Program-made: the position numbers and the translations under genes
Shown: positions 16,087 through 24,817 of the stretch, piece after piece
Layout: the number at the start of each line of letters is the position of its first letter
Position numbering within the stretch: the first letter of the stretch is position 1
Notes under the pieces: generated by a model
Database searches by the model: none
What the model saw: only the letters and a program-made list of their open reading frames with translations
What the model was told of the DNA's origin: nothing
Assembly: GCF_001514115.1 (NCBI RefSeq)
Contig: NZ_KQ948481.1
Location: 17,144 to 81,143 of the forward strand
Direction: 5' to 3'
Length of the DNA: 64,000 bases
Origin: Streptomyces olivochromogenes
Lineage (GTDB): Bacteria > Actinomycetota > Actinomycetes > Streptomycetales > Streptomycetaceae

Positions 16087-17571
16087 TCAGGCGGTGCGGG
16101 GGCCGGCCGGGGCGGGGGCGCGATGGTGGCGGGGCAGTCCGAAGTAGGCGGTGAGCAGGTTGAGGACGCCGATGCCGGTGGCGATCCAGAAGCCGAGGTG
16201 GAGGCCGTCCAGCCAGGCCAGGGCGGGGGTGGTGTGGTGGGTGAGTTCGTGGGTGGTGCGGGTCAGGGCGCTGGTGGCGACGGTGGCCACGCCGAGGGAG
16301 GCGCCGACCTGGAAGGCGGCGACCAGGACGCCGGAGGCGATGCCCTGCTGGCGGGCGGGGATGTCGGAGACGCCGTGCACGTTGACGGGGATGCCGCAGC
16401 ACTGCATGGAGGCGCCGAGGATGAGCAGGGCGGGCAGCAGGTGCAGCAGGTAGGTGCCGTCGGCCGGGGCCTGGGTGAGCAGGAGGAGGCCGAGTACGGA
16501 GCCGGCGGCGCCGGCGAGGTAGACGGGGCGGGGGCCGGCCTTGTGCATGATGCGGGTGGCGGGGGCGGTGACGAGGATGGCGACGACGCCCAGCGGCAGG
16601 AACGCGAATCCGGACTTGAGGGTGGAGTAGCCCAGGGTGCGCTGCAGGTAGTAGCTGCACAGGAAGAGCACGGACGCCTGCACGCCGCTGGTCAGGACGC
16701 GGCCCAGGCTTGCGGTGGCCAGGGAGCGGGTGGCGAACAGGTGCAGTGGCATCAGCGGGTCGGGGGTGCGGCGTTCGATCAGGACGAACGCGGCGAGCAG
16801 GGCGAGGGAGGCGGCGGCCGGGGCCAGGACGTAGGGCGTGGAGGCGGCGCCGTGGTCCTGGATGTTGACGATGGCGTAGACGAGGGCGGCCAGGCCCGCG
16901 GTGACGGTGACGGCGCCGGCGATGTCGGGGCGCGAGCCGCGGATACGGGTTTCGGGGCGGCCCCGGGACAGCAGCAGGACGCCGGCGACGGCGACGATCC
17001 CGAAGGGCAGGTTGATGTAGAAGATCCAGCGCCAGCTGAGGCTGTCGGTGATCAGGCCGCCGGCGATGACGCCGAGGGTGCCGCCGAGGCCGGCCAGCGC
17101 GGCCCAGACGGCGAGTGCGGTGGTGCGTTCGCGGCCCTTGGGGAAGGTGGTGGTGACCAGGGACATCGCGGCGGGTGAGAGGAAGGCGGCGCCGCAGCCC
17201 TGCAGGGCGCGGGCGGCGATCAGCAGGCCGGCGCCCTGGGCGAGTCCGCACAGCAGGGAGGCGGCGGTGAACAGCAGGGCGCCGAGCAGGAAGGTGCGCC
17301 GCCTGCCCCAGCGGTCGGCGGTGCGGCCGCCGAGCAGCATGAGGCCGCCGAAGCACAGGATGTAGGCGGTCAGCACCCATTCGACGGCGGTGGCGCCGGC
17401 CTTGAGGTCGGCCTGGACGGCGGGCAGGGCGAGGTTCACCACGGTGGTGTCGAGGAGCACCATGAACTGGGCGAGGGCGACGAAGACGAGCAGGCGCCAG
17501 CGGCGGGGGTCCGCTGCGGCGCCGGCGGGTGCGGTGTCCGTCGTGCGGGGGGCGGTGTAATCGGTGGTCAT
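16087..17571 (-). CDS. MFS drug exporter, DHA2 family (second)
   Basis: A 494-residue transporter with DHA2 motifs: LDTTVVNLALPAVQ in helix 1, GGRTADRWGRRRT in loop 2-3 and GGLITDSLSWRWIFYINLPFG in the motif C region. Its ATG is directly abutted by TnpB copy 2, so its present Shine-Dalgarno sequence (GGAGG six bases before the ATG) belongs to the element. In the uninterrupted site a GAGGGAG sequence now lying beyond the element (about 18949-18960) would have stood before the same ATG. Export of the product is likely. Confidence 0.93.
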   Translation of the reverse strand: MTTDYTAPRTTDTAPAGAAADPRRWRLLVFVALAQFMVLLDTTVVNLALPAVQADLKAGATAVEWVLTAYILCFGGLMLLGGRTADRWGRRRTFLLGALLFTAASLLCGLAQGAGLLIAARALQGCGAAFLSPAAMSLVTTTFPKGRERTTALAVWAALAGLGGTLGVIAGGLITDSLSWRWIFYINLPFGIVAVAGVLLLSRGRPETRIRGSRPDIAGAVTVTAGLAALVYAIVNIQDHGAASTPYVLAPAAASLALLAAFVLIERRTPDPLMPLHLFATRSLATASLGRVLTSGVQASVLFLCSYYLQRTLGYSTLKSGFAFLPLGVVAILVTAPATRIMHKAGPRPVYLAGAAGSVLGLLLLTQAPADGTYLLHLLPALLILGASMQCCGIPVNVHGVSDIPARQQGIASGVLVAAFQVGASLGVATVATSALTRTTHELTHHTTPALAWLDGLHLGFWIATGIGVLNLLTAYFGLPRHHRAPAPAGPRTA

Positions 17572-18948
17572 CTGATCCCTCCGTGGATACTCCGCCCTTC
17601 AGGGCGGAGAGGAAACGGACTCCTGCGGAGCAGGGCAGGGAAAGACGATTCGCCGCCAGGGCGGATCGTCGTTCGCGACCAACTTCCTGTAGATAGTGAC
17701 AAGTTGATGCGATAATTGTGAGTTGTGAGCACTCACGTGAAGCGGGCGTATCGGTACCGCTTCTATCCGACGGATGCGCAGGCGGCCGAGCTGTCGCGCA
17801 CGTTCGGGTGCGTGCGGAAGGTCTACAACCTGGCGCTCGCCGCGCGGACGGAGGCGTGGGCGCGGCAGGAGCGGGTCAGCTACAACCAGACGTCGGCGAT
17901 GCTGACGGCGTGGAAGAAGACCGAGGAACTGGCTTACCTCAACGACGTCTCCTCGGTTCCGCTCCAGCAGTGTCTGCGCCACTTGCAGGTGGCGTTCACC
18001 AACTTCTTCGGCAAACGGGCCAAGTACCCGTGTTTCAAGTCGCGGAAGAAGTCGCGCAGGAGTGCGGAGTACACCTCCAGCGCGTTCCGTTTCCGTGACG
18101 GGAAACTGACACTGGCGAAGATGACCGAACCGCTGGCTGTCGTGTGGTCGCGCCCGCTGCCCGAGGGAGCGAAGCCGTCCACCGTGACGGTCTCGCAGGA
18201 CAGCGCGGGCCGCTGGTTCGTCTCCCTGCTGTGCGAGGACCCGTCCGTGCGGCCGCTCCCGGCCACCGGTCAGGCCGTCGGTGTCGATGTCGGGCTGGAG
18301 CATCTTCTGACCCTCTCCACCGGGGAGAAGAGCGCCAACCCCCGGCACGAGCGCCGGGACCGTGTCGCTCTGGCCAGGCAGCAGCGTCGTCTGGCAAGGA
18401 AGGAGAAGGGCTCGGCGAACCGGGCCAGGGCCCGGCTGAAGGTCGCGAAGATCCATGCACGGATCGCTGACCGGCGCCGCGACAGCCTGCACAAGCTGAC
18501 CACTCGGCTCGTTCGTGAAAACCAAACGATCGTGATCGAGGACCTGACCGTGCGCAACATGGTCAAGAACCACCGGCTCGCCCGCGCCATCAGTGACGCG
18601 GCGTGGAGCGAGTTCCGGAGCATGCTGGAGTACAAAGCCCAGTGGTACGGGCGCGAAGTGATCGCGGTGGACCGGTGGTTCCCCTCCTCCAGGCTGTGCT
18701 CCGCCTGCAACACCCTGCGGGACACGATGCCGCTGAACGTCCGCACCTGGACGTGCGGCTGCGGCGCGACCCACGACCGGGACGTGAACGCGGCGCACAA
18801 TCTTCTGGCCGCCGGGCTGGCGGTGACAGTCTGTGGAGCTGGTGTAAGACCTCAACGGAGTACTCCGGATGGGCGGTCGGCGACGAAGCAGAAACCCTCA
18901 CGGCGCGAGCCGTAAGAATCCCCCTCCTTCAGGAGGGGGAGAAGTCAA
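17572..18948 (+). mobile_element. TnpB element, copy 2 (TTCA-loop group)
   Basis: A 1377-bp element following TCAT at 17568-17571 and ending in TCAA at 18945-18948. The left end has a perfect 8-bp-arm hairpin with TTCA loop (17590-17609), the right end another with the same loop (18920-18939). Such subterminal hairpins and a TCAA right cleavage site are known for IS200/IS605 Y1 transposases. It is inserted directly in front of the MFS gene, antisense to it. Confidence 0.88.
17725..18915 (+). CDS. tnpB: RNA-guided endonuclease TnpB, copy 2
   Basis: A 396-residue TnpB, full length. It has RuvC residues in GVDVGLEHL, VIEDLTV and DRDVNAAHNLL, and zinc-binding CSAC plus a CGC pair. It starts at a GTG (17725) whose bases are part of a GTGAG-CA-CTCAC inverted repeat. 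It is much closer to copies 3 and 5 than to copy 1. Transcription runs against the MFS and oxygenase operon genes on either side. Its guide would be the flank from 18949 onward. Confidence 0.94.
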   Translation: MSTHVKRAYRYRFYPTDAQAAELSRTFGCVRKVYNLALAARTEAWARQERVSYNQTSAMLTAWKKTEELAYLNDVSSVPLQQCLRHLQVAFTNFFGKRAKYPCFKSRKKSRRSAEYTSSAFRFRDGKLTLAKMTEPLAVVWSRPLPEGAKPSTVTVSQDSAGRWFVSLLCEDPSVRPLPATGQAVGVDVGLEHLLTLSTGEKSANPRHERRDRVALARQQRRLARKEKGSANRARARLKVAKIHARIADRRRDSLHKLTTRLVRENQTIVIEDLTVRNMVKNHRLARAISDAAWSEFRSMLEYKAQWYGREVIAVDRWFPSSRLCSACNTLRDTMPLNVRTWTCGCGATHDRDVNAAHNLLAAGLAVTVCGAGVRPQRSTPDGRSATKQKPSRREP

Positions 18949-18964
18949 GGCTCCCTCTCGGATG
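18806..18964 (+). ncRNA. Predicted omega RNA of TnpB copy 2
   Basis: The conserved block from about 18829 (GTCTGTGGAGCTGG, shared with every TTCA-loop copy including the tnpB-less one) to the right end at 18948 would be the scaffold. Bases 18949-18964 would be the guide. Extent is inferred. Confidence 0.4.
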
Positions 18965-19034
18965 GATCTGCCTCCCGCCCCTCTGCCCCCTCCTTCTTCT
19001 TCCGCTGAGGGGTGGGGCGGGCGGGGCGGCCCGG

Positions 19035-19943
19035 TCAGGCGGCGGGTGCCTCGATGTAGCTGAGGGCGTTGTAGATGGTGCGGTCGGGGTCGGTGATGGC
19101 GCGCCGGCCGTGCATGACGCGGGTGTTGTCGATGACGGCGGCGTCGCCGTCCTGCCAGTCGAGGTTCTCGGTGAGGCGGGCGGTCACCTCTTCGACCTCG
19201 GCCAGCAGTTGCGGGGACAGGGGGGTGCCGTCGGCGAAGGTGATGGTGGGCTTCTCGTAGTTGAAGGAGGGGCCCAGGATGCTGTTGGCGAAGGAGGGGC
19301 GCGGTCCGAACACGGTGGTGCCGGCCGCGGGGGTGGTGAAGGAGTAGCGCACCCCGCCGTCGTCCTGCGGCAGGATCTCGGTGCCGGGCAACTGGCCTGC
19401 CAGCGCGAGGAGTTCTTTGACCTCGATCTCGTCGGCGGGCTTGGTGCGGCCCAGCAGGTGGTGGGCCATCGCCCGCCACTGCGGCTCGGCGACGTAGCGG
19501 CTGTAGACGATGTCCTGGGCGGCGAATGCCGTACGGGCCTGGGGGCTGAGGGCGTCCCAGACGCGGTAGCCGTCGCAGACGGTGGTCTGGGAACCGGAGG
19601 AGGCGGCCTTCTCGCAGAAGAACCAGGCGAGGTGGGAGCGGAAGGGGCTGTTGCCGTTCTCGGTGTGCAGGCCCACCTCGTCGAGGCCGGCGTCGACCTT
19701 CTGGGCGACCTCGGAGTAGAAGTCGCGGGCGGGGTCGAGGGTGGTGGAGGTGGAGGTGTGCTGCACCAGGGCGGTGAAGGCGTCCATGTCCGCGCCGAAG
19801 CCGCGCAGCAGCAGGAAGCCGGCCTGGGCGAGCAGGTCGCGCAGTTCCTTGGGGTCGATGCCGTCGAGGCCGCCGGGGCCTGCGGGTTCGACCAGCAGGC
19901 CGCTGCCGGTGCCGTAGGGGGTGGTCTTCACAGCCGTGCTCAT
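19035..19943 (-). CDS. Fe(II)/2-oxoglutarate-dependent oxygenase, TauD/TfdA family
   Basis: A 302-residue oxygenase. The iron-binding triad is read as His and Glu in GLHTENGN and a distal His in VMHGRRAI near the C-terminus, followed by the Arg expected to hold 2-oxoglutarate. TauD enzymes usually have HxD, so the HxE here is a variation. ATG at 19943 has AAGGAG and overlaps the stop of the AMP-ligase gene (ATGA). It is the last gene of the coupled group FAD enzyme, hemolysin-like protein, AMP-ligase, oxygenase. The substrate is probably an activated or ligase-derived acyl compound (inference). Confidence 0.88.
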   Translation of the reverse strand: MSTAVKTTPYGTGSGLLVEPAGPGGLDGIDPKELRDLLAQAGFLLLRGFGADMDAFTALVQHTSTSTTLDPARDFYSEVAQKVDAGLDEVGLHTENGNSPFRSHLAWFFCEKAASSGSQTTVCDGYRVWDALSPQARTAFAAQDIVYSRYVAEPQWRAMAHHLLGRTKPADEIEVKELLALAGQLPGTEILPQDDGGVRYSFTTPAAGTTVFGPRPSFANSILGPSFNYEKPTITFADGTPLSPQLLAEVEEVTARLTENLDWQDGDAAVIDNTRVMHGRRAITDPDRTIYNALSYIEAPAA

Positions 19944-21568
19944 GGCTTCTCCTTGGTCTCGGGGGCCGCGGCCGCGGCGGGGGTGCGGGGCTGGTCGAGG
20001 ACGTGCGCGCGCACGACGTCGCGGCGGGGGCGTCCGGTGACGGTGAAGCAGGTGGCGTAGGCGGGGTCGTCCTCGGACATGAGGTGGACGACGGCGGCGC
20101 GTTCGATGCCGGAGAGTTTGTGCCGGCCGAAGTCGGTGATCTCGCGGCGGGCGGTGTCGGGGTCGAGGGCGGCGTCGATGACGAACAGGCCGTGGACCTG
20201 GTCGAGGCCGTCGGCGACGACGGCGGCCTCGCGGACGAAGCCGAGTTCGCGGTAGCGGGCCTCGACCCATTCGGGGGCCACGTTGCGGCCGCCCGCGGTG
20301 ATGACGAGGTTCTTCTTGCGTCCGGTGATCCGCAGGTAGCCGTCGGCGTCGATCTCGGCGAGGTCGCCGGTGTGCAGGCGGCCCTGGTCGTCGACGACGA
20401 CGCTGGAGGGGTCCTCGCGGGTGTAGCCGGCGAACAGGGAGGTGCTGCGGATGAGGAGTTCACCGTCGTCGGCGAGTTCGGCGTGCACGTGGTCCAGGGG
20501 GCGGCCGACGGTGCCGAAGCGGACGGCGCCGGGGAAGTTCCAGGACACCACGGAGGAGTTCTCGCTCAGCCCGTAGCCCTCGTGGACGGTCAGTCCGTGG
20601 GCGTCGAGGCGCTGGAGGATCTCCGGGGGGACGGGGGCGCCGCCGCAGGCGATGAAGACCGGCCCGTCGTGTCCGAAGATCCGCCGGTGGCGCTCGGGGA
20701 CGCTCTCGGCGGGCTGCTGGTCGCACAGGGCGAGGAAGAGGCCGGCGACGGTGGGCGGCACGACCAGGGCGGTGGGGCGGGCCGCTCGCAGCAGGGTGAG
20801 CATGCGGGGGGCGGCGTCGGCGGCGGTGCCGACCAGGGCGGTGCCCGGCGGCAGGAAGGACACCGAACCGCCTGCCAGGAAGGGCATGTAGAGGCCGGCG
20901 ACCTGCTCGATGAGGAGGCTGAGCGGGACGATGGACAGATAGCGCTCGAAGATCTCCGGGCGGGTGCGGGCGCGCAGTGAGGTGAGGAGTTCGTCCAGGC
21001 CGTGCCGGCGGATCTGGACGCCTTTGGGGGCGGAGGTGGTGCCGGAGGTGTGGATGACCTTGACGATCTGGTCGTGTGCGGGGATCTGCGGGGGCGCGGC
21101 GGGGCGGGGTGCGCGGGCCAGGCCGGGCAGGTCGAGGGGGAGGACGGGGCAGCCGTCGGGCAGGACGCTCCGGGGGGTGCCGGCGTGCCAGCGGGCCAGG
21201 GCTGCTTCGCCCGCGGCGTCGGTGAGGCACAGGTCGGCGCTCTCCAGGAGGGAGGCGGCCTGCTGGGCGGTGAAGGCGGTCGGAACGGGGATCTCGACGG
21301 CGCCGGCGAACAGGGCGGCCAGGTCGGCCACGACCCATTCGGGCGAGTTCTCCGCGAGCAGTCCCACCCGGGCCGGCCGGCCCAGCGCCTGGGCCTGTTC
21401 CTGGAGCCGGGCGGCCAGCGCGAGGGCGGCGCCGGTCAGGTCGCGGTAGCTGAAGGCGGCGGGCGCCGAGCCGTCGGCGGCCAGCACGCGGACCATGACG
21501 GCGTCGCTGCCGGCCCGCTCCAGGAGCCCCTGGGCAAGAGAAAGGCGGGCGGGGGTGTCAGGCGGCAC
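19940..21568 (-). CDS. AMP-dependent acyl ligase (ANL superfamily)
   Basis: A 542-residue adenylate-forming enzyme. The P-loop is HTSGTTSAPKG (near residue 172), with motif A5 EGYGLSEN, motif A7 HTGDLAEIDADG and the hinge ITGRKKNLVIT. The C-terminal subdomain is present, but the A10 region reads FTVTGRPRRDVV, so the usual catalytic Lys is replaced by Arg or lost. It would still be expected to bind ATP and an acid. GTG at 21568 overlaps the preceding gene by 11 bp. A role in activating a fatty or polyketide acid is likely. Confidence 0.88.
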   Translation of the reverse strand: MPPDTPARLSLAQGLLERAGSDAVMVRVLAADGSAPAAFSYRDLTGAALALAARLQEQAQALGRPARVGLLAENSPEWVVADLAALFAGAVEIPVPTAFTAQQAASLLESADLCLTDAAGEAALARWHAGTPRSVLPDGCPVLPLDLPGLARAPRPAAPPQIPAHDQIVKVIHTSGTTSAPKGVQIRRHGLDELLTSLRARTRPEIFERYLSIVPLSLLIEQVAGLYMPFLAGGSVSFLPPGTALVGTAADAAPRMLTLLRAARPTALVVPPTVAGLFLALCDQQPAESVPERHRRIFGHDGPVFIACGGAPVPPEILQRLDAHGLTVHEGYGLSENSSVVSWNFPGAVRFGTVGRPLDHVHAELADDGELLIRSTSLFAGYTREDPSSVVVDDQGRLHTGDLAEIDADGYLRITGRKKNLVITAGGRNVAPEWVEARYRELGFVREAAVVADGLDQVHGLFVIDAALDPDTARREITDFGRHKLSGIERAAVVHLMSEDDPAYATCFTVTGRPRRDVVRAHVLDQPRTPAAAAAPETKEKP

Positions 21569-22211
21569 GGGTGAGCACCCCCTGCTGCGGGCGGTTGCTC
21601 AGCAGCCGCATGTCGACCGAGGTGAAGCAGTAGCGTCCGATGGCGGCCAGCAGCAGGGTGGACTGCTCGGCGGCCTCGGCGTAGCCGACGACGGGCCGGG
21701 TGTCGTAGTAGGAGCCCCATGCGGCCCGTTCGCCTTCGGGCAGGCGCTGCGCGCTGGCGTCGGCGAGGGGGTGGAAGACGCAGCCCAGGCGCTGCATGAG
21801 GGCGGCGAGCCGGCCGGTCATGGTCATCACCGCGTACGGGCGGCCCAGGCAGGCCATGATCAGCGGGATCGCCTTGATGATCTCGGCGCCGGCGGCGGCC
21901 CGTACCGAGGCGATGGAGCCGATCTGCAGGACCTGGGAGCGTTTGACGGGGGCGCCCACGGCCCGGGTGATGACGTCTTCGACGGGAGCGTCGAGGTAGC
22001 GCTCGAGCAGGATGCTCTCTTCCTCGGGGAAGGACAGGCCCGCGCAGGCGAGGACTTCCTCCTGGCCGTCGGCGGCGGTCTCGAAGAAGGCGAGGAAGCC
22101 GTCCGGGTCGGGCGAGATGCTCGCCTGGTACTGCTTGGCGAACACCAGCCGGGCGAGGTCCGCGGCGGTCTGCCAGTCCGGGGTGCCGCGCTCGGACAGG
22201 GTGATTCTCAT
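21558..22211 (-). CDS. Thermostable-hemolysin-like protein (GNAT-like fold)
   Basis: A 217-residue protein resembling the thermostable hemolysin family. It has ILLERYLDAPVEDVI, then RSQVLQIGSIASVRAAAGAEII, a LGRPYAVMTMTGRLAALMQRLG block with GNAT-like strands, and the conserved WGSYYDTRPVV near residue 170. Despite the name, members commonly sit beside AMP-ligase and oxygenase genes and may be acyltransferases (inference). The ATG is directly abutted by TnpB copy 3. Without that element, this ATG would overlap the TGA of the FAD gene (ATGA). Confidence 0.72.
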   Translation of the reverse strand: MRITLSERGTPDWQTAADLARLVFAKQYQASISPDPDGFLAFFETAADGQEEVLACAGLSFPEEESILLERYLDAPVEDVITRAVGAPVKRSQVLQIGSIASVRAAAGAEIIKAIPLIMACLGRPYAVMTMTGRLAALMQRLGCVFHPLADASAQRLPEGERAAWGSYYDTRPVVGYAEAAEQSTLLLAAIGRYCFTSVDMRLLSNRPQQGVLTRAA

Positions 22212-23589
22212 TGGGATTCCTCCGTGGATGCTCCGTCTTTCAGGGCGGAGGGGAAGCGGACTCCTGCGGAGCAGGGCAGGGACAGGCGATCCGCCGCCAG
22301 GGCTGATCGTCGTTCGCGGCCAACTGCCCGCAAATAGTCACAAGTTGATGCGATAGTTTGTGAGTGGTGAGCACTCACGTGAAGCGGGCGTATCGGTACC
22401 GCTTCTGTCCGACGGATGCGCAGGCAGCGGAGCTGTCGCGTACGTTCGGGTGCGTGCGGAAGGTCTGCAACATGGCGCTCGCCGCCCGCACCGAGGCGTG
22501 GACGCGTCAGGAGCGGGTCAGCTACCACCAGACGTCGGCGATGCTGACGGCGTGGAAGAAGACCGACGATCTGGCCTACCTCAACGAGGTGTCCTCGGTG
22601 CCGCTCCAGCAGGCGCTGCGGCACCTGCAGACGGCGTTCGCCAACTTCTTCGGCAAACGGGCCAAGTACCCGCGTTTCAAGTCGCGGAAGAAGTCCAGGA
22701 AGTCCGCCGAGTACACCACCAGCGCGTTCCGTTTCCGGGACGGTGAGCTGCGGCTGGCGAAGATGAGCGAGCCTCTGCGCATCGTGTGGTCCAGGCCGCT
22801 CCCCGAGGGTGTGAGTCCGTCCACGGTGACCGTGTCCCAGGATGCGGCGGGGCGCTGGTTCGTCTCGATGCTGTGCGACGACCCCGGCATCAGACACCTG
22901 CCTGCCACGGACACGGCGGTCGGTATTGACGCCGGGCTGGATCACCTCCTGACCCTCTCGACCGGAGAGAAGATCACCAACCCCCGCCATGAACGCCGCG
23001 ACCGGGCCGCGCTGGCGAAGGCGCAGCGCCGGCTGGCGAAGAAGGAGAAGGGTTCGGCGAACGGCGTCAAGGCCCGGCGCAAGGCCGCCCGTATCCATGC
23101 CCGGATCGCTGACCGGCGTCGTGACAGCCTGCACCAGATCACCACTCGTCTCGTGCGTGAGAACCAAACGCTCGTGATCGAGGACCTGACCGTCCGCAAC
23201 ATGGTCAAGAACCGGAAACTGGCCCGCGCCATCAGTGACGCGGCATGGAGTGAGTTCCGGAGCATGCTGGAGTACAAGGCCCAGTGGTACGGGCGCGAGG
23301 TGATCGCCGTCGACCGGTGGTTCCCCTCGTCCAGGCTGTGCTCCGCCTGCGGCACCTTGCAGGACAGGATGCCGCTGGACGTCCGCACGTGGACGTGCGG
23401 CTGCGGCGCGACCCACGACCGGGACGTGAACGCAGCGAAGAACCTGCTGGCCGCCGGACGGGCGGTCGCAGCCTGCGGAGCTGGTGTAAGACCTCAACGG
23501 AGTTCTCCGGGCGGGCAGTCGGCGATGAAACAGGAAGTCTCACGGCGCGAGCCGTAAGAATCCCCTCCCTTCAGGGAGAGGAGCGTCAA
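22212..23589 (+). mobile_element. TnpB element, copy 3 (TTCA-loop group)
   Basis: A 1378-bp element after TCAT (22208-22211), ending in TCAA (23586-23589). It has the same paired hairpins and left-end GGAGG read outward into the hemolysin-like gene. It splits a former ATGA stop/start overlap of two operon genes. Confidence 0.88.
22367..23557 (+). CDS. tnpB: RNA-guided endonuclease TnpB, copy 3
   Basis: A 396-residue TnpB, apparently intact. Its RuvC motifs read GIDAGLDHL, VIEDLTV and DRDVNAAKNLL, with zinc residues in CSAC and CGC. GTG at 22367 matches the start of copy 2; a GTG one codon upstream is also available. Many substitutions relative to copy 2 (for example GIDAG for GVDVG) show that the copies diverged before or during spread rather than being a fresh duplication. 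It is antisense to the operon it interrupts. Confidence 0.94.
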   Translation: MSTHVKRAYRYRFCPTDAQAAELSRTFGCVRKVCNMALAARTEAWTRQERVSYHQTSAMLTAWKKTDDLAYLNEVSSVPLQQALRHLQTAFANFFGKRAKYPRFKSRKKSRKSAEYTTSAFRFRDGELRLAKMSEPLRIVWSRPLPEGVSPSTVTVSQDAAGRWFVSMLCDDPGIRHLPATDTAVGIDAGLDHLLTLSTGEKITNPRHERRDRAALAKAQRRLAKKEKGSANGVKARRKAARIHARIADRRRDSLHQITTRLVRENQTLVIEDLTVRNMVKNRKLARAISDAAWSEFRSMLEYKAQWYGREVIAVDRWFPSSRLCSACGTLQDRMPLDVRTWTCGCGATHDRDVNAAKNLLAAGRAVAACGAGVRPQRSSPGGQSAMKQEVSRREP

Positions 23590-23605
23590 CGCCCGAGCGC
23601 CGCGG
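23447..23605 (+). ncRNA. Predicted omega RNA of TnpB copy 3
   Basis: Scaffold from the conserved 3' tnpB region to the right end at 23589. The guide would be 23590-23605, which lies inside the 3' end of the FAD oxidoreductase gene. Extent is inferred. Confidence 0.4.
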
Positions 23606-24782
23606 AACGGTGTGCCGCCGGCCGGGCGTTGACGGCGAGCCGGGCGGCCCGCAGGGCGCTGTTGATGGAGGTCTCGGCGAGGATGCCGGGGGCGGCGACG
23701 CTGTCGCCGGCCAGGAACACGCCGTCCCCGCGGTCGACGGCGGGCCGGTCGCGCCAGCTGAGGCCGGGCAGGTCCAGGGCGCCGGTGCGGCCGCGGGAGA
23801 CGCCTTCGCGGCGCCACAGGAGGCGGGTGCGCCAGCCGGGGGTGGTCAGGTCGAAGAGTTTCTCCAGCCGGGCCAGGGCGTCGGCCTTCGACTCGCCGGG
23901 CCGCAGCGGCATCTGTCCCTGGAACAGGGACTGGCCCTTCGGGGCGAGGGAGGGGTCGTGGTCGGAGTACTGGGAGGTGAAGCCGCCCTCGTCCATGTCG
24001 AAGGAGACGTTGCCGTCCTTCTTGGAGTGGGTGACGGCCAGGTCCAGCAGGGCGGCGGTGCCGCTGGGCCATTCAAGGCCGGGGTCGCGCAGCAGGCTGC
24101 GCGCGGAGGCCAGCGAGGTCGCCACGATCACCGGTCCGCCGGCGGGCAGTTCGCTCAGCCGTGAGCCGGTCTCGATGACCACGCCGCGGGCGCGGGCGAC
24201 GCGTTCCATGCGGGCGATCAGCGCGCCCCAGCCGCCGATGAAGTAGCGGCTGGGCAGCGGGAAGCGGGGGGTGCCCACGCGCAGCAGCCGCTCCCACACG
24301 AAGGCCGCCGACAGCCGTCCGGGGTCGCCGTCGAAGAGGATCGGGCCGAGGAAGCCGAGGGCCTCGTTGACGGTCTGCTGGGCGAAGCGTTCGCTGGCCC
24401 AGTCCTGGAAGGAGCGGTCGACGGGGACCTCGGTGCCGCGGTGGCGCCAGGTCATCTTCATGTAGCCGGACGGCAGGGTCATCCGCAGCCGGCCCTGGTG
24501 GCGGAAGCGCATCCGGGTCCACTCGTGGAAGGACAGCCGTACGTAGCGGCCGGCCAGTCCGCGCTGCAGCAGCCAGTGCCAGGCGTCGCCGTTGTCGAAG
24601 AAGGTGTGCGGCCCGTCGTTGGTGACGTAGGGGCCGGTGGCCGAGCGGGCGCGGCCGCCGGTGTGGGAGTGGGCCTCGTGGACGGTGACGCGGGCGCCCT
24701 GTTCGGCGGCGGAGATCGCCGCGGTCAGGCCGGCCAGTCCGCCGCCGATGATCGTGATGTTCGCCATGGTTATCGCACTCAC
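23586..24782 (-). CDS. FAD-dependent amine-oxidase/desaturase-like oxidoreductase
   Basis: A 398-residue flavoprotein. An N-terminal dinucleotide motif GGGLAGLTAA (near residue 13) leads to an EAHSHTGGRARS ribose-binding stretch, and a C-terminal FLAGDSVAAPGILAETSINSALRAA block completes the FAD site. This is the layout of NAD(P)/FAD amine oxidases and phytoene-desaturase relatives. GTG at 24782 is chosen for its GAAGG; ATG at 24767 is possible. The stop TGA (complement of 23586-23588) belongs to the end of TnpB copy 3. With the element removed, the last codon would be CGA instead of CGT, still Arg, then TGA. Confidence 0.85.
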   Translation of the reverse strand: MSAITMANITIIGGGLAGLTAAISAAEQGARVTVHEAHSHTGGRARSATGPYVTNDGPHTFFDNGDAWHWLLQRGLAGRYVRLSFHEWTRMRFRHQGRLRMTLPSGYMKMTWRHRGTEVPVDRSFQDWASERFAQQTVNEALGFLGPILFDGDPGRLSAAFVWERLLRVGTPRFPLPSRYFIGGWGALIARMERVARARGVVIETGSRLSELPAGGPVIVATSLASARSLLRDPGLEWPSGTAALLDLAVTHSKKDGNVSFDMDEGGFTSQYSDHDPSLAPKGQSLFQGQMPLRPGESKADALARLEKLFDLTTPGWRTRLLWRREGVSRGRTGALDLPGLSWRDRPAVDRGDGVFLAGDSVAAPGILAETSINSALRAARLAVNARPAAHRSAALGR

Positions 24783-24817
24783 TTCGCCTTCGAGGGCCCG
24801 CGGGCCGGGGTCGGGGG

